This document shows positions 26,472 to 36,488 of a stretch of DNA of 64,000 bases, one piece after another. Under the pieces are notes generated by a model. It ran no database searches and was not told the DNA's origin. It saw only the letters and a list, made by a program, of their open reading frames with translations. The translations under genes and the position numbers were made by a program. This DNA is from JAIBBG01 sp043748015 (GTDB lineage: Bacteria; Bacteroidota; Bacteroidia; Flavobacteriales_D; Sanyastnellaceae). Every line of letters begins with the position of its first letter. Within the stretch, counting starts at the first letter, position 1. The DNA lies in assembly GCA_043748015.1 (NCBI GenBank), contig JAYTOA010000031.1, forward strand, positions 1-64,000, written 5' to 3'.

Positions 26472-29400
26472 ATGATCAGATTTTTTCTTTTTTGTTATGC
26501 CTTGTTATGCCTCGCTTTAATTGGTTTTTCTCAAGCAGGTGATACCACAATCGTGCAGACTTTCACTCACGCCGCACAGAACAATCCCAACACTGCGTAT
26601 GATTCTCCAGGTAGACGTTGGTTCGATTTTCCTGCATCGGAAAATGGTGTCAGTTATCAGAAAATTTTGATGTATTACAACCTGAAGTGCTTCACGGAAG
26701 GTACCGCGGGTAATCTCGGATATCCTTGCGGTGAATGGGATTATCTCAGTTATTCATATTTGTATAATCACACTGGTGTGATGGATAGTTCCAGCACGAC
26801 ACATCCGGTTTACAAAGTGAACAATCTGGATTTTAATGTCGCCAATCTCACGACTCAACCTGCCTATATAACGCGTCAATATTTACAAAATGACAACGTA
26901 ATAGATGAGATGGTAAACGCGAATTTGACGACTATCGGCGCGACGGAAATGGTTTCACCTTTGTTCTTGACGTCGCAAACTGCTCAACGATCTCTGTTTT
27001 TATATCGCGCTGAAGAATTGATTGCGGCAGGTGTGCAAGCCAATCACGAAATCGGACAGTTGGCTATTTATTTCGCAGGAAATCCGGTGGATGTTCAGTC
27101 TTTCAAAATTGAGTTTGCACACACGCAAGACGTTTCACTCACAGGTTTTTACAATCCCAATATTTTCACGAGTGTTTATTCACATGATACTTCTATTGAG
27201 GCTATCGGATGGCAAACTTTCAATACGGGAGAAAGTTTTCAATGGGATGGAACATCTTCACTTCTTGTTCAGATTTATCACTCAAATCCACAACAGTTAG
27301 GTATTCCGGAGGTTGGACAAGATGAGACAAGTTATTCATCGTCGTTTATTTCGGGCGAGACAGATCGATATTTAAAATGTGATTGGCAGGACGAAGTGAA
27401 ACTACCTGCTGCAGCGTTCAGCGATGTGAGTAATGAGATTAGTATTGGTTTCTGGCAAAACGGAAACGCAGATATCCAACCTGAAAACGGAACCATTTTC
27501 GAAGGAGTCAATCCATTGAATCAACGTTTGTTGAACGCACACCTGCCATGGAGCAATGGCCGCGTTTATTGGGATGCCGGCTATGATGGCGGTTATGATA
27601 GAATTGATAAACTGGCAACCCCGCTCAATTATGAAGGCAAATGGAATCATTGGTGTTTTACTAAAAACTCAACCACTGGTTCGATGAAGATTTTTCTCAA
27701 TGGCGTGCTTTGGCATTCAGGAACAAATCTAGATAATCAAATGATCGACATCGCGAAATTCAGCATCGGTGGCGCGGCAGGTTGGTCGAATTTCTACAAT
27801 GGCAGCATAGATGAATTTGCAGTTTTTAATGTTGAACTCAATGCTGCAACTATTCAAGCTTGGATGAACCGTGACATTGATAGCAATCATCCTTACTGGA
27901 GCAACTTGAAAGCCTATTATCAATTCAATGAAACCGACGGAGAAATGGTGCTTGACGCAAGTGGAAACGGACATCACGCATGGATTCATGGCAATGCTGC
28001 GCGCATTGCATACAAGGCAAATGAATTGTGGAGAAATGCAACTGCCGGAAATTTGCGTCCTTCGATTCAGCTTGTAACGGGAGATTTCACAACGCACACA
28101 GAATCATCAATCGGCGAGTGGGTACAGATAGTACCGCCGGTTTCAATTGTTCAATATGAAGTGATCAACTATCAACCAACTGTGGTGGATGTTTTATACG
28201 ACTGGCAAGAGCAATACAGTTATACGTTTGATGCAAGTGGTGCTGTGATCGATTCTGTTTTTGTTCCACTTGAATACACAATCAACAACAGCGAGTTGAC
28301 CTATTGGCAAGCTCCTTTCGAAATCGTCGACCGCTTTGAATTGAATCGGTTTATCACTATGTATGGAATCAATCTTACACTAGGTGTTGATGGTTGGACG
28401 TGGGTGACCGATGTTACAGATTGGGCTCCACTGCTTCGAGATTCTGTTGAGCTGGAAGCCGGCAATTGGCAGGAATTACTCGATTTGAAATTTGTTTTTA
28501 TTGAAGGTCCACCTGCTCGCGATGTTCTGCGTGTGGAAAGATTGTGGGACAATAATGTCGACATTGCGAATTTTGATAATCAAATAACTGTGAAGACCAT
28601 TTCAAAACTTCCGGGAGAGAGCATGTGGAAAATATCAACCACAAATACAGGACATGGATTTGGATCTGACAACAACAACTGCGGTGAATTTTGCAACAAC
28701 ATTCAATCTGTAAAAGTGAATGGTGAAGATGAATGGTCTTGGGACATCATGCAGGAATGTGCAGTGAATCCCCTTTATCCACAGGGAGGAACATGGATCT
28801 ACGATCGCGCCGGTTGGTGTCCGGGTATGAACAGCACAACCAAGGAATTTGAGTTGACTCCCCATGTGTTGTCAGGCGAAGTATTCACTGTTGATTACGA
28901 TGTGCAGCATGACCCATACGGCAACTATGTATTCTTTTCAACGTTGTTCGCATATGGCGATATCAATCATGCGCATGATCCTGAGATTGATGCCATAACA
29001 GCACCGAGCGACTGGAAGATTAACAGCAGATGGAATCCAATGTGCAACAAGCCGAAATTTATTCTGAGAAATAAAGGATCGCAACCTCTGACTGATGTCA
29101 ATATTTATTTCGGGGTGCAAGGAGGCACTACGAGTACTTTTCATTGGACCGGTAATTTGAATTTTATGGAAAGCGAAGAAGTTGAACTTTCATACGATGA
29201 TCCTATCATGTGGCAAGGCAGTACGACGGAAGAACTGACGTTTTTTGTTGAGCTCGGTTTTAGCAGTGATGGAGTTGACGAAAACACTTCCAACAATCAA
29301 GCAGAAAGTCATTTCAAAAGACCGCCGATTTATCAATACACAAATCTGGATGACAACCGATTGATCATCCAATTGAGAACGAATGGCGCGAATGCTCAAT

Positions 29401-29951
29401 CGTCATACACGCTTTACAATATGAGCGGTGGTGTAGTATTCGAAAGAAATAATTTCAGTGCTCCTAATACAACTTATCTGGATACAGTAGCATTGAATTC
29501 CGGGTGTTATATGTTTCATCTGCGTGATTCCGGTGAAGACGGGTTGAGTTTTTTCGCCAATGATGACGGCAATGGTAATTGTAAATTTGATCGGGTAGGT
29601 GGATTTGATTTTATCAGTTTCCAACCGAATTTTGGCAAGGAGCTTTTGCATTATTTCTATTGGAATACCAATCTGGTGAGTGTTCAGGAACATGCGCAAC
29701 GACTCCATTCGATGACATTGTTTCCCAACCCTGCCGGCGATTTCTGCAAAGTGAATGCTTCGGGTTTCGATCGTTCATTGTCGATCAATATATTTGATCA
29801 ATTGGGTAAAGTCGTTTTAAGCAAACAGATAGTTCGTCGATATATTTACGATAACTTCGAATTGGAATTATCCGAATTGGCTGCAGGACTTTACCACGTT
29901 CAAATTTCGGATGGAGAAAATTCTTCTGTTTCCAAATTGATTAAAGAGTGA
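26472..29951 (+). CDS. PNGase F-like peptide-N-glycosidase with nested LamG domain and T9SS sorting domain
   Basis: 1159 residues. Signal peptide to about residue 20. Residues 25-100 match the start of PNGase F, ending in CGEWDYL (86-92; Asp90 corresponds to catalytic Asp60 of the Elizabethkingia enzyme, motif CDEWDRY). The next PNGase F strand, RFITMYG, comes only at residue 626. Between them lie ~500 residues with a LamG/concanavalin-like jellyroll (about 318-470: SIGFWQNG, KWNHWCFTKN, MKIFLNGV, GSIDEFAVFN). The rest of the core follows: NCGEFC (Glu739, matching Glu206), then NPLYPQGGTW and DRAGWCPG. The C-terminus (LFPNPAGDF onward) is a T9SS sorting domain. It should release N-glycans at the cell surface; the equivalent of Glu118 is unclear. 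Confidence 0.87.
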   Translation: MIRFFLFCYALLCLALIGFSQAGDTTIVQTFTHAAQNNPNTAYDSPGRRWFDFPASENGVSYQKILMYYNLKCFTEGTAGNLGYPCGEWDYLSYSYLYNHTGVMDSSSTTHPVYKVNNLDFNVANLTTQPAYITRQYLQNDNVIDEMVNANLTTIGATEMVSPLFLTSQTAQRSLFLYRAEELIAAGVQANHEIGQLAIYFAGNPVDVQSFKIEFAHTQDVSLTGFYNPNIFTSVYSHDTSIEAIGWQTFNTGESFQWDGTSSLLVQIYHSNPQQLGIPEVGQDETSYSSSFISGETDRYLKCDWQDEVKLPAAAFSDVSNEISIGFWQNGNADIQPENGTIFEGVNPLNQRLLNAHLPWSNGRVYWDAGYDGGYDRIDKLATPLNYEGKWNHWCFTKNSTTGSMKIFLNGVLWHSGTNLDNQMIDIAKFSIGGAAGWSNFYNGSIDEFAVFNVELNAATIQAWMNRDIDSNHPYWSNLKAYYQFNETDGEMVLDASGNGHHAWIHGNAARIAYKANELWRNATAGNLRPSIQLVTGDFTTHTESSIGEWVQIVPPVSIVQYEVINYQPTVVDVLYDWQEQYSYTFDASGAVIDSVFVPLEYTINNSELTYWQAPFEIVDRFELNRFITMYGINLTLGVDGWTWVTDVTDWAPLLRDSVELEAGNWQELLDLKFVFIEGPPARDVLRVERLWDNNVDIANFDNQITVKTISKLPGESMWKISTTNTGHGFGSDNNNCGEFCNNIQSVKVNGEDEWSWDIMQECAVNPLYPQGGTWIYDRAGWCPGMNSTTKEFELTPHVLSGEVFTVDYDVQHDPYGNYVFFSTLFAYGDINHAHDPEIDAITAPSDWKINSRWNPMCNKPKFILRNKGSQPLTDVNIYFGVQGGTTSTFHWTGNLNFMESEEVELSYDDPIMWQGSTTEELTFFVELGFSSDGVDENTSNNQAESHFKRPPIYQYTNLDDNRLIIQLRTNGANAQSSYTLYNMSGGVVFERNNFSAPNTTYLDTVALNSGCYMFHLRDSGEDGLSFFANDDGNGNCKFDRVGGFDFISFQPNFGKELLHYFYWNTNLVSVQEHAQRLHSMTLFPNPAGDFCKVNASGFDRSLSINIFDQLGKVVLSKQIVRRYIYDNFELELSELAAGLYHVQISDGENSSVSKLIKE

Positions 29952-29979
29952 TCCTTTTACATTATTAATAATCGATACA

Positions 29980-30573
29980 ATGTCCGACTTGTTAAGATCA
30001 AACATAAGTGCCCGAATCAACATTACCGACGAAGAATGGAAGGCCGTTCTGTCAGTCATGAAGCCGCGAAGTTTGAAGAAGCGAGAAGTTTTACTGAAAG
30101 CAGGAGAGGTCTGCGAGTACAATTCATTTATTGTAAAGGGTTGTTTGCGGACATTTTTCACGGATGAAAAAGGACACGATCACATTTTTCAATTGGGGTT
30201 TGAAGACTGGTGGTCGAGTGATCTGATGAGTTTTGTAACAGGTGAACCGGCCAACTATTCCATTGATGCGTTAGAGGAAACTGAAATTCTCCAGATGCAT
30301 AGAGATGATTATGAAAAACTACTCACCGAATTTCCTCGATTCGAAAAATTCTTCAGATTGCTGATGCAAGCAGCGTATGTGGCAGCCCAGAAACGCATGG
30401 TAGAAAGCATGAGCTACAGTGCCGAACATCGATATCTGGAGTTAGTTAAGAAATTTTCATTTATGGAAATGCGCGTTGCACAACATCACATTGCGTCCTA
30501 TCTGGGTATCACTCCTGAAGCATTAAGTAGGATAAAAAGAGGCATCATTGAAAAGAGTCGAACCAATTCTTGA
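29980..30573 (+). CDS. Crp/Fnr family transcriptional regulator
   Basis: 197 residues. An N-terminal cyclic-nucleotide-binding-like beta-barrel (LKKREVLLKAGEVCEYNSFIVKGCLRTFF, SIDALEETEILQM) is followed by a dimer helix and a C-terminal helix-turn-helix (QHHIASYLGITPEALSRIKR). No Fe-S cysteine cluster is present, so it is not a classical Fnr. This short type is common in Bacteroidota. It starts 28 bases after the PNGase F-like gene on the same strand and may be co-transcribed. Targets are unknown. Confidence 0.9.
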   Translation: MSDLLRSNISARINITDEEWKAVLSVMKPRSLKKREVLLKAGEVCEYNSFIVKGCLRTFFTDEKGHDHIFQLGFEDWWSSDLMSFVTGEPANYSIDALEETEILQMHRDDYEKLLTEFPRFEKFFRLLMQAAYVAAQKRMVESMSYSAEHRYLELVKKFSFMEMRVAQHHIASYLGITPEALSRIKRGIIEKSRTNS

Positions 30574-30705
30574 CTAAAATCAATTTGCTGATAGATAATT
30601 GTTGCGATATTTGACGCATCCAACTAAGTCTTTATTGTTCACTCGCGAATTTGTTATGGATTTTTCCATGAGAAGTTGGTTAGTGTTTAAGTGAGTCAAA
30701 AAGAG

Positions 30706-30750
30706 TCCTGCCGTATATGGAAATCCACCCTGCGGCAGGATTTGTTTTTT
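30706..30750. terminator. terminator between the Crp-like and cytochrome c genes
   Basis: TCCTGCCG (30706-30713) pairs with CGGCAGGA (30733-30740) around a 19-base loop. T-rich tails on both strands suggest it serves both convergent genes. Confidence 0.7.
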
Positions 30751-30828
30751 ATGCGAAAGTGCAATTATCTAATCTACACTGCCAACAAACTTAACGGTGT
30801 GAAGAAATTTCTTTCGCTCGATTTAGTT

Positions 30829-31806
30829 TTATTTCATGTCAATCACAACTTGGTTCACTTCATTGTGCACCGGATCAAGTGTTTTCAGGTAAGCGTAAAT
30901 AGCTTTCAGATCGCTGTCAGACATTTGTTGAAACTGACTCCAGGGCATTTCACTTAATGGAACGATCTTTCCTTGTCGAATGCGCTCGATAAACTTTTGC
31001 TCTGTCCAATTCGCAATCTTTCCTGTCTTAGGGTCTGTAGTTAAATTCGGGGAAACAACTGCTTTACCCGGTTGAATCATTGACGGCATTGCAAACCCAC
31101 CGGCATAGTATTCCCCAATGTAGGCACCCGTTTGAAGATCTCTGTTGCTGTGACAGCCTCTGCAATTGGCGACATAATTGGCGAGATACTGTCCATACTT
31201 CGCGGTAGAATCCCGGATAACTGATTTTTCTACAGGCACTCCAGCTTCAGGTCCAACAGGTCTTATGGCCATGGCATAAACGATTTTTCCCAGTAGTGTG
31301 TATTCATTTTTGGGAATTTCTTTTCTCACCGGTTGCATCGTTCGCAAATAGGAAATGATGGCTTGCAGGTCGTCATCACTCAAATTATGAAATGGCATAA
31401 AATCGAATAACGCTTTGCCATCATGTCCCACGCCGTATCGCAAAGCTCGGGCAATTTGCTGATCGGTATGTTTACCAATTCCTGTAGTTTCATCCGAAGT
31501 AATATTTGGAGTATAAATTTTGGCAATTGGCAAATCGAAGAGTAATCCACCTTCAAGCGGAGCATGCTCGCCGGCAGTAATTGCTTCTAGGTTCTCAAGA
31601 GGTGAATGACAGCCGCTGCAATGAGCAGGGCCATAAATAAGGTATTTCCCCCTTTCCAATACAAGGCTGTCTTTTACGGCTGTTATGTTTGGATAAGGTG
31701 CATCGTAGACTTTACTTTGTTGAGAGAATACAAAGGCAAAGAATACGCAAATAATTAATAAGAGAACAATTGTTGTCCATTTCAAAATTTTAAGGAAGAT
31801 TTTCAT
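30829..31806 (-). CDS. membrane-anchored dihaem cytochrome c
   Basis: 325 residues from ATG 31806, which begins the membrane anchor (KWTTIVLLLIICVFFAFVF, about 10-28); an in-frame ATG at 31884 would add a polar leader. Two haem sites are present: CSGCH (63-67) and CRGCH (215-219). Met axial ligands are plausible in FDFMPFH and SEMPWSQF. The gene resembles c-type cytochrome subunits of alcohol or aldehyde dehydrogenases, but no catalytic subunit is adjacent. It is a periplasmic electron carrier by inference. Confidence 0.88.
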   Translation of the reverse strand: MKIFLKILKWTTIVLLLIICVFFAFVFSQQSKVYDAPYPNITAVKDSLVLERGKYLIYGPAHCSGCHSPLENLEAITAGEHAPLEGGLLFDLPIAKIYTPNITSDETTGIGKHTDQQIARALRYGVGHDGKALFDFMPFHNLSDDDLQAIISYLRTMQPVRKEIPKNEYTLLGKIVYAMAIRPVGPEAGVPVEKSVIRDSTAKYGQYLANYVANCRGCHSNRDLQTGAYIGEYYAGGFAMPSMIQPGKAVVSPNLTTDPKTGKIANWTEQKFIERIRQGKIVPLSEMPWSQFQQMSDSDLKAIYAYLKTLDPVHNEVNQVVIDMK

Positions 31807-32072
31807 GGCCTGATATTTTAAGAGGTTAGTATTCTTAAAAAGGTGGTGGGTGAATTTCGAAAGTTTATTCGAACAAATGCGCATCGAAATTCATCATGTC
31901 AATGTGTACGGTTTTGGCATAAAATGAACCTGTTTTTATTTACGAGAGAAAGGTAGTGAATCCAATAAATAGAAAGAAAATCATCGTAAATCCTTTATGG
32001 AAAGTTGCTCAAAATGTATAATTGCCTATTTTCGTCACCTTCTAAAAAGACAGATACCAAAAATCCCATTGT

Positions 32073-34121
32073 ATGAAAATAGCGCAACTATTTGTTTTAG
32101 CGGCTGTTACCTTCTGCTTCTCGACTCTAAGCCAGGCTCAATCGGCCACTAAAAAGGCTGATCAGGAGTTCGAAAATCATGGTTATTATGATGCAGCCAA
32201 ACTGTATAAGGTCGCCGAACCGGCAACCAGAGGTTTGGATGACAAAGCAAGAATCTTTTTTCAATTGGGTGAGTGTTACCGCTTAGTTGCTGATTATCAG
32301 CAAAGTCTTGAGTGGTACGACAAAGCAATCGTTGCTCAGTATTACAACATCAATCCCGAAGTTTATTATAACTATGGCTTGAGCCTGTTGAAAATTGAAA
32401 AGTGGGACGATGCCGTTGCTCAATTCAATAAATACATCGCCAAAGGCGGGGAAAAAAGTAAGACGAATGCGAAGATAAAATCAGCTGAAGACGCTGCAAT
32501 GAAGAAATCACAAAAGACCAAGGTCGTTGTAGAAAATCTTGCTGAACTCAATTCTCCATTCTTCGATTACAGCATGACTTATTCATCTAAAAAAGGTGAT
32601 CAGATTGTATTTTCCTCGAGTCGTCAGGCTTCAGTTGGTTCCGGTTCAGATCCGATCACTGGCGAAAGTTTCATGGATTTGTACACTTCCGAACAAGACA
32701 AGAAAGGTAAATGGAGCACTCCGCAGCCATTGGCGGGTGAAGTCAATACACCAAGCAATGAAGGAACTGTTACATTTAATAAAGACTACACAGTGATGTA
32801 TTACACATCGTGTAAATATGAAAGCGACAAGGCTTGGTTTGCTTGCGACATAATGCGCAGTTCGAAGCAAGGCGACAAATGGGGGCAACTGAGCAATCTC
32901 AACATCATTGATAGAAGTCAAGATGATACCTCTCAGGTGGGGCACCCGTTTTTGACATCTGACGAAAAGTATCTGCTTTTCGCGTCAGATATGCCGGGTG
33001 GTAAAGGTGGTAAGGACCTCTGGTATATGACTTATGACAAGGCCAACTCCAAATGGTTAAAGCCGGTAAATCTCGGAGCTGTCAATTCGAAAGGTGATGA
33101 TATGTTTCCTTATGTTGCAGAAGATGGAACCTTGTATTTCTCTTCTGACGGGCATACTGGTTTGGGTGGACTTGATAATTTCAAAGCTGCAAAAACCGGT
33201 GATATGACTTTCGGGCCTGTTGTGGCGTTGGATTATCCAATCAATAGTTCCGCGAATGATTTTGGAATGATTCTCGAAAACAAAAAGGAAGGCGATAAAA
33301 CTTTCTCCGGTTATTTCACGTCAAGTCGTCCCGGTGGAAAAGGAAAGGATGACCTCTACAAATTCTCTGAGCCTCCGCTTGAATTCACATTGGTTGGAAC
33401 TGCTTATGATAAAGAAACCGGTTCACCAATCTCTGGTGCTGAAGTTTCTTTGGTTGGAAGCAGTAATTCCGGTGATCCGGTAAATATTAAGGTCACTGCA
33501 GACGGCAATGGCGGATTCAACTTCGATAAGACGCAGATCAAAGGAAATTATACTTACACGTTGGACGTTCACAAAGATGGTTACATCGGAACCGGTGATC
33601 AGTTCTCAACTGTGGGACTTGTTTCAAGCACCAATTTCGCTCGAGAGTATTTCCTTATTCCAATCACACAGGACAAAGAAGGAATTGAAATGCCTGAGGT
33701 GCGATATGACTTTAACAAAGCAGAACTTCAAATCAATGCCGAGGTAAATTCAAAAGACTCACTCAATTATTTGTATGACATCATGGTGCGCAATCCGAAG
33801 TTGGTGGTGCAATTAGAGTCTCATACTGATGCCCGTGGTTCAGACAAAGACAATCAGGATCTTTCACAGCGACGCGCGCAATCATGCGTTGACTACCTCG
33901 TGAAAGAGAAGGGAATTGATCCAAACAGAATTGTTGCTGTTGGTAAAGGCGAGAAGGAGCCACGCACTTTGAAGAGAAACATGGGCCAATTGATAAAGGA
34001 TAATGTATTGACCGAAGCTTATATCAAAGCACTTCCGAATGAAGAGTTAAGAGAACAAGCACATCAGTTAAACCGTCGTACTGTTTTCCGCGTTTTGAGA
34101 ACGGACTACGTTCCTAAATAG
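32073..34121 (+). CDS. OmpA family protein with TPR, beta-propeller and regulatory-like domains (PorE-like)
   Basis: 682 residues. Signal peptide to AQA near residue 23; TPR repeats (about 25-150, FQLGECYRLVADYQQSLEWYDKA); PD40/WD40-like propeller blades (about 160-430, with repeated LFASDMPGGKGGKDLWY and TLYFSSDGHTGLGGLDNF); a carboxypeptidase-regulatory-like domain (about 440-535); and an OmpA C-terminal domain (LESHTDARGSDKDNQDLSQRRA) for peptidoglycan binding. This domain order is that of PorE and relatives, envelope components linked to the T9SS. Several paralogues usually exist per genome, so assignment as PorE itself is not certain. Confidence 0.88.
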   Translation: MKIAQLFVLAAVTFCFSTLSQAQSATKKADQEFENHGYYDAAKLYKVAEPATRGLDDKARIFFQLGECYRLVADYQQSLEWYDKAIVAQYYNINPEVYYNYGLSLLKIEKWDDAVAQFNKYIAKGGEKSKTNAKIKSAEDAAMKKSQKTKVVVENLAELNSPFFDYSMTYSSKKGDQIVFSSSRQASVGSGSDPITGESFMDLYTSEQDKKGKWSTPQPLAGEVNTPSNEGTVTFNKDYTVMYYTSCKYESDKAWFACDIMRSSKQGDKWGQLSNLNIIDRSQDDTSQVGHPFLTSDEKYLLFASDMPGGKGGKDLWYMTYDKANSKWLKPVNLGAVNSKGDDMFPYVAEDGTLYFSSDGHTGLGGLDNFKAAKTGDMTFGPVVALDYPINSSANDFGMILENKKEGDKTFSGYFTSSRPGGKGKDDLYKFSEPPLEFTLVGTAYDKETGSPISGAEVSLVGSSNSGDPVNIKVTADGNGGFNFDKTQIKGNYTYTLDVHKDGYIGTGDQFSTVGLVSSTNFAREYFLIPITQDKEGIEMPEVRYDFNKAELQINAEVNSKDSLNYLYDIMVRNPKLVVQLESHTDARGSDKDNQDLSQRRAQSCVDYLVKEKGIDPNRIVAVGKGEKEPRTLKRNMGQLIKDNVLTEAYIKALPNEELREQAHQLNRRTVFRVLRTDYVPK

Positions 34122-34140
34122 CAACGCAACGATATTTCCT

Positions 34141-34173
34141 GGGGCGAACCGTCATTGCGGTTCGCCCCTTTTA
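34141..34173 (+). terminator. strong terminator after the PorE-like gene
   Basis: A perfect 11-bp stem, GGGGCGAACCG (34141-34151) with CGGTTCGCCCC (34158-34168), a 6-base loop and a T-run. It ends only 12 bases before the purM ATG. Confidence 0.9.
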
Positions 34174-34184
34174 TTTATACCTGA

Positions 34185-35351
34185 ATGAACGACTCTAGAT
34201 ATTCTGCTCGTGGTGTGTCTTCTCAAAAAGAAGACGTACACAAAGCAATCAGTCATCTCGATAAGGGGCTTTATCCCAAAGCATTTTGTAAAGTCGTAGC
34301 AGACCATCTTACCGGTAGTGAAGAGCATTGTCTCGTTATGCATGCTGATGGTGCCGGCACGAAATCGTCTCTTGCTTATATGTATTGGAAAGAATCGGAC
34401 GACCTCACTGTTTGGAAAGGAATTGCCCAGGATGCATTGGTGATGAACCTGGATGACTTGATGTGTGTTGGTGTCACCGATAACATTATGTTGAGCAGCA
34501 CGATTGGGAGAAACAAAAATCTGATTCCCGGAGAAGTGATTGCTGCCATCATCAACGGAACGGAAGATTTCATACATGATTTAAAAGAATTCGGTATCAA
34601 CATCGTTTCCACAGGCGGTGAAACTGCTGATGTTGGAGATCTCGTTCGCACGATCATCGTTGATTCGACTGTCATAGCAAGGATAAGAAGAAGTGAGATC
34701 ATTGATAATGCAAACATTCGATCGGGTAATGTGATTGTAGGCTTTTCGTCTTCGGGGCAATCGACTTATGAAAAGGAATACAACGGCGGCATGGGAAGCA
34801 ATGGACTGACCAGCGCACGCCATGATGTTTTTTACCACAGCCTTGCACAGAAATATCCTGAGAGCTTCGACCCCGCGGTCCCTGAAGATCTCGTCTACAG
34901 CGGCTCATATGAATTGACGGATATGGTGGATGATGCCCCGCTGGATGCAGGTAAGATGGTGCTTTCACCAACGCGTACATACATGCCGGTGATGAAGAAA
35001 ATTTTCGAATCACTACGCAGTGAAATAGATGGTATGGTTCATTGCAGTGGCGGTGGACAAACAAAGATTCTTCACTTTGTGGAAAATTTACACATTATAA
35101 AAAATCAACTTTTACCTACCCCTCCCTTATTCAAAATGATTCAACATGAATCAGGAACGGAGTGGAAGGAGATGTACCGCGTTTTCAATATGGGTCATCG
35201 ACTTGAAGTTTATACCAATGAATCTGCTGCGGAAAAAATGATTGCCATCGCAAAAACATTTGACATAGACGCACAGATTATCGGTAAAGTGGAATCATCA
35301 AATACGAAAAAATTGACAATTGTTTCGGAACACGGCACATTTGAATATTGA
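34185..35351 (+). CDS. purM: phosphoribosylformylglycinamidine cyclo-ligase (AIR synthetase)
   Basis: 388 residues. PurM features include the N-terminal RYSARGVSSQKEDVHKAI, HADGAGTKSSLAY, the ATP/metal region DALVMNLDDLMCVG, STGGETADVGDLVRT and MVHCSGGGQTKI near the C-terminus. It closes the imidazole ring in purine synthesis, in the cytosol. It is slightly longer than the E. coli enzyme, as is usual in Bacteroidota from memory. The strong terminator 12 bases upstream means its promoter must overlap the end of the preceding gene, or that readthrough supplies it. Confidence 0.92.
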   Translation: MNDSRYSARGVSSQKEDVHKAISHLDKGLYPKAFCKVVADHLTGSEEHCLVMHADGAGTKSSLAYMYWKESDDLTVWKGIAQDALVMNLDDLMCVGVTDNIMLSSTIGRNKNLIPGEVIAAIINGTEDFIHDLKEFGINIVSTGGETADVGDLVRTIIVDSTVIARIRRSEIIDNANIRSGNVIVGFSSSGQSTYEKEYNGGMGSNGLTSARHDVFYHSLAQKYPESFDPAVPEDLVYSGSYELTDMVDDAPLDAGKMVLSPTRTYMPVMKKIFESLRSEIDGMVHCSGGGQTKILHFVENLHIIKNQLLPTPPLFKMIQHESGTEWKEMYRVFNMGHRLEVYTNESAAEKMIAIAKTFDIDAQIIGKVESSNTKKLTIVSEHGTFEY

Positions 35352-35369
35352 GACCGTCGGTCATTTTTT
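35352..35369 (+). terminator. weak terminator-like hairpin between purM and prfA
   Basis: GACC-GTC-GGTC with a six-T run directly past the purM stop. The 4-bp stem is short, so it may only attenuate. Confidence 0.35.
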
Positions 35370-35387
35370 ATTTCTTTAAATTACAAC

Positions 35388-36470
35388 ATGCAAGATTTAC
35401 TCGATAGACTTTTTTCAATAGTTGAACGCCACACAGAAGTTGGGAAAATGATCACCGACCCTTCTGTCATTTCTGATATGAAGCGCTATCCGATTCTGAT
35501 GAAGGAATACAAAGATCTTGGTGTGATGGTGGACAAATACAATGCTTATAAAAAGGTAGCCGATGACCTGAAAGCGGCGAAAGACATTTTGTATTCCAAT
35601 GAAGATCCCGATTTGAAATCATTGGCTCAAGAAGAATTTGATACACTCACTCCTATCAAAGAACGAATGGATGAAGAAGTAAAGTTCATGTTGATACCGA
35701 AAGATCCCGAAGACGTAAAGAACTGCATAGTGGAAATTCGCGCCGGCACAGGAGGAGACGAGGCTTCCATTTTCGCCGGAGATCTCTATCGCATGTACAC
35801 ACGTTACCTTCAGGACAAAGGATGGAAATATGAAGTGATGACAATGAATGAAGGCACAATGGGAGGCTTCAAAGAAATTTCTTTTGAAGTAATTGGCGAA
35901 GAAGTTTATGGAACATTGAAGTTTGAAAGTGGTGTCCATCGCGTTCAACGTGTTCCTGAAACAGAGACACAAGGACGCGTTCATACGAGTGCCGCAACAG
36001 TAGCTGTTCTTCCTGAGGCTGAAGAATTCGATGTGATTTTAAATCCTGCGGATATCAGACGGGATACATTTCGCGCAAGTGGAGCAGGTGGACAGCACGT
36101 CAATAAAACAGAATCTGCTGTACGCCTCACACACATTCCTACCGGTGTTGTAGTGGAATGCCAGGAAGGAAGATCACAACATGAGAACGCAGATAAAGCG
36201 ATGACAGTTCTGCGATCAAGAATTTATGAAGCAGAAGTGAACAAACGCCAGGCAGAACGTGCAAGAATGCGCAAGTCGTTGGTGAGTACCGGCGACAGAA
36301 GCGCAAAAATCAGAACATATAATTATCCTCAGGGTCGAGTAACAGACCACCGTATCAATCTCACGTTATACAATCTGGAAGCAGTGATGAATGGCGAAGT
36401 GGAAGAGATCATTGAGTCTTTGAAACTCGCCGAGAATACTGAGAAGTTGAAGGAAGGTAGTATGGCGTAA
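35388..36470 (+). CDS. prfA: peptide chain release factor 1
   Basis: 360 residues. The GGQ peptidyl-tRNA hydrolysis motif lies at 234-236 (GAGGQHVNKTESAVR), and the stop-codon-reading tripeptide is PET (190-192), the PxT type that identifies RF1 (UAA/UAG) rather than the SPF of RF2. It lies 36 bases after purM. Confidence 0.97.
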   Translation: MQDLLDRLFSIVERHTEVGKMITDPSVISDMKRYPILMKEYKDLGVMVDKYNAYKKVADDLKAAKDILYSNEDPDLKSLAQEEFDTLTPIKERMDEEVKFMLIPKDPEDVKNCIVEIRAGTGGDEASIFAGDLYRMYTRYLQDKGWKYEVMTMNEGTMGGFKEISFEVIGEEVYGTLKFESGVHRVQRVPETETQGRVHTSAATVAVLPEAEEFDVILNPADIRRDTFRASGAGGQHVNKTESAVRLTHIPTGVVVECQEGRSQHENADKAMTVLRSRIYEAEVNKRQAERARMRKSLVSTGDRSAKIRTYNYPQGRVTDHRINLTLYNLEAVMNGEVEEIIESLKLAENTEKLKEGSMA

Positions 36471-36488
36471 TTGCAGTTCACATTCGTT

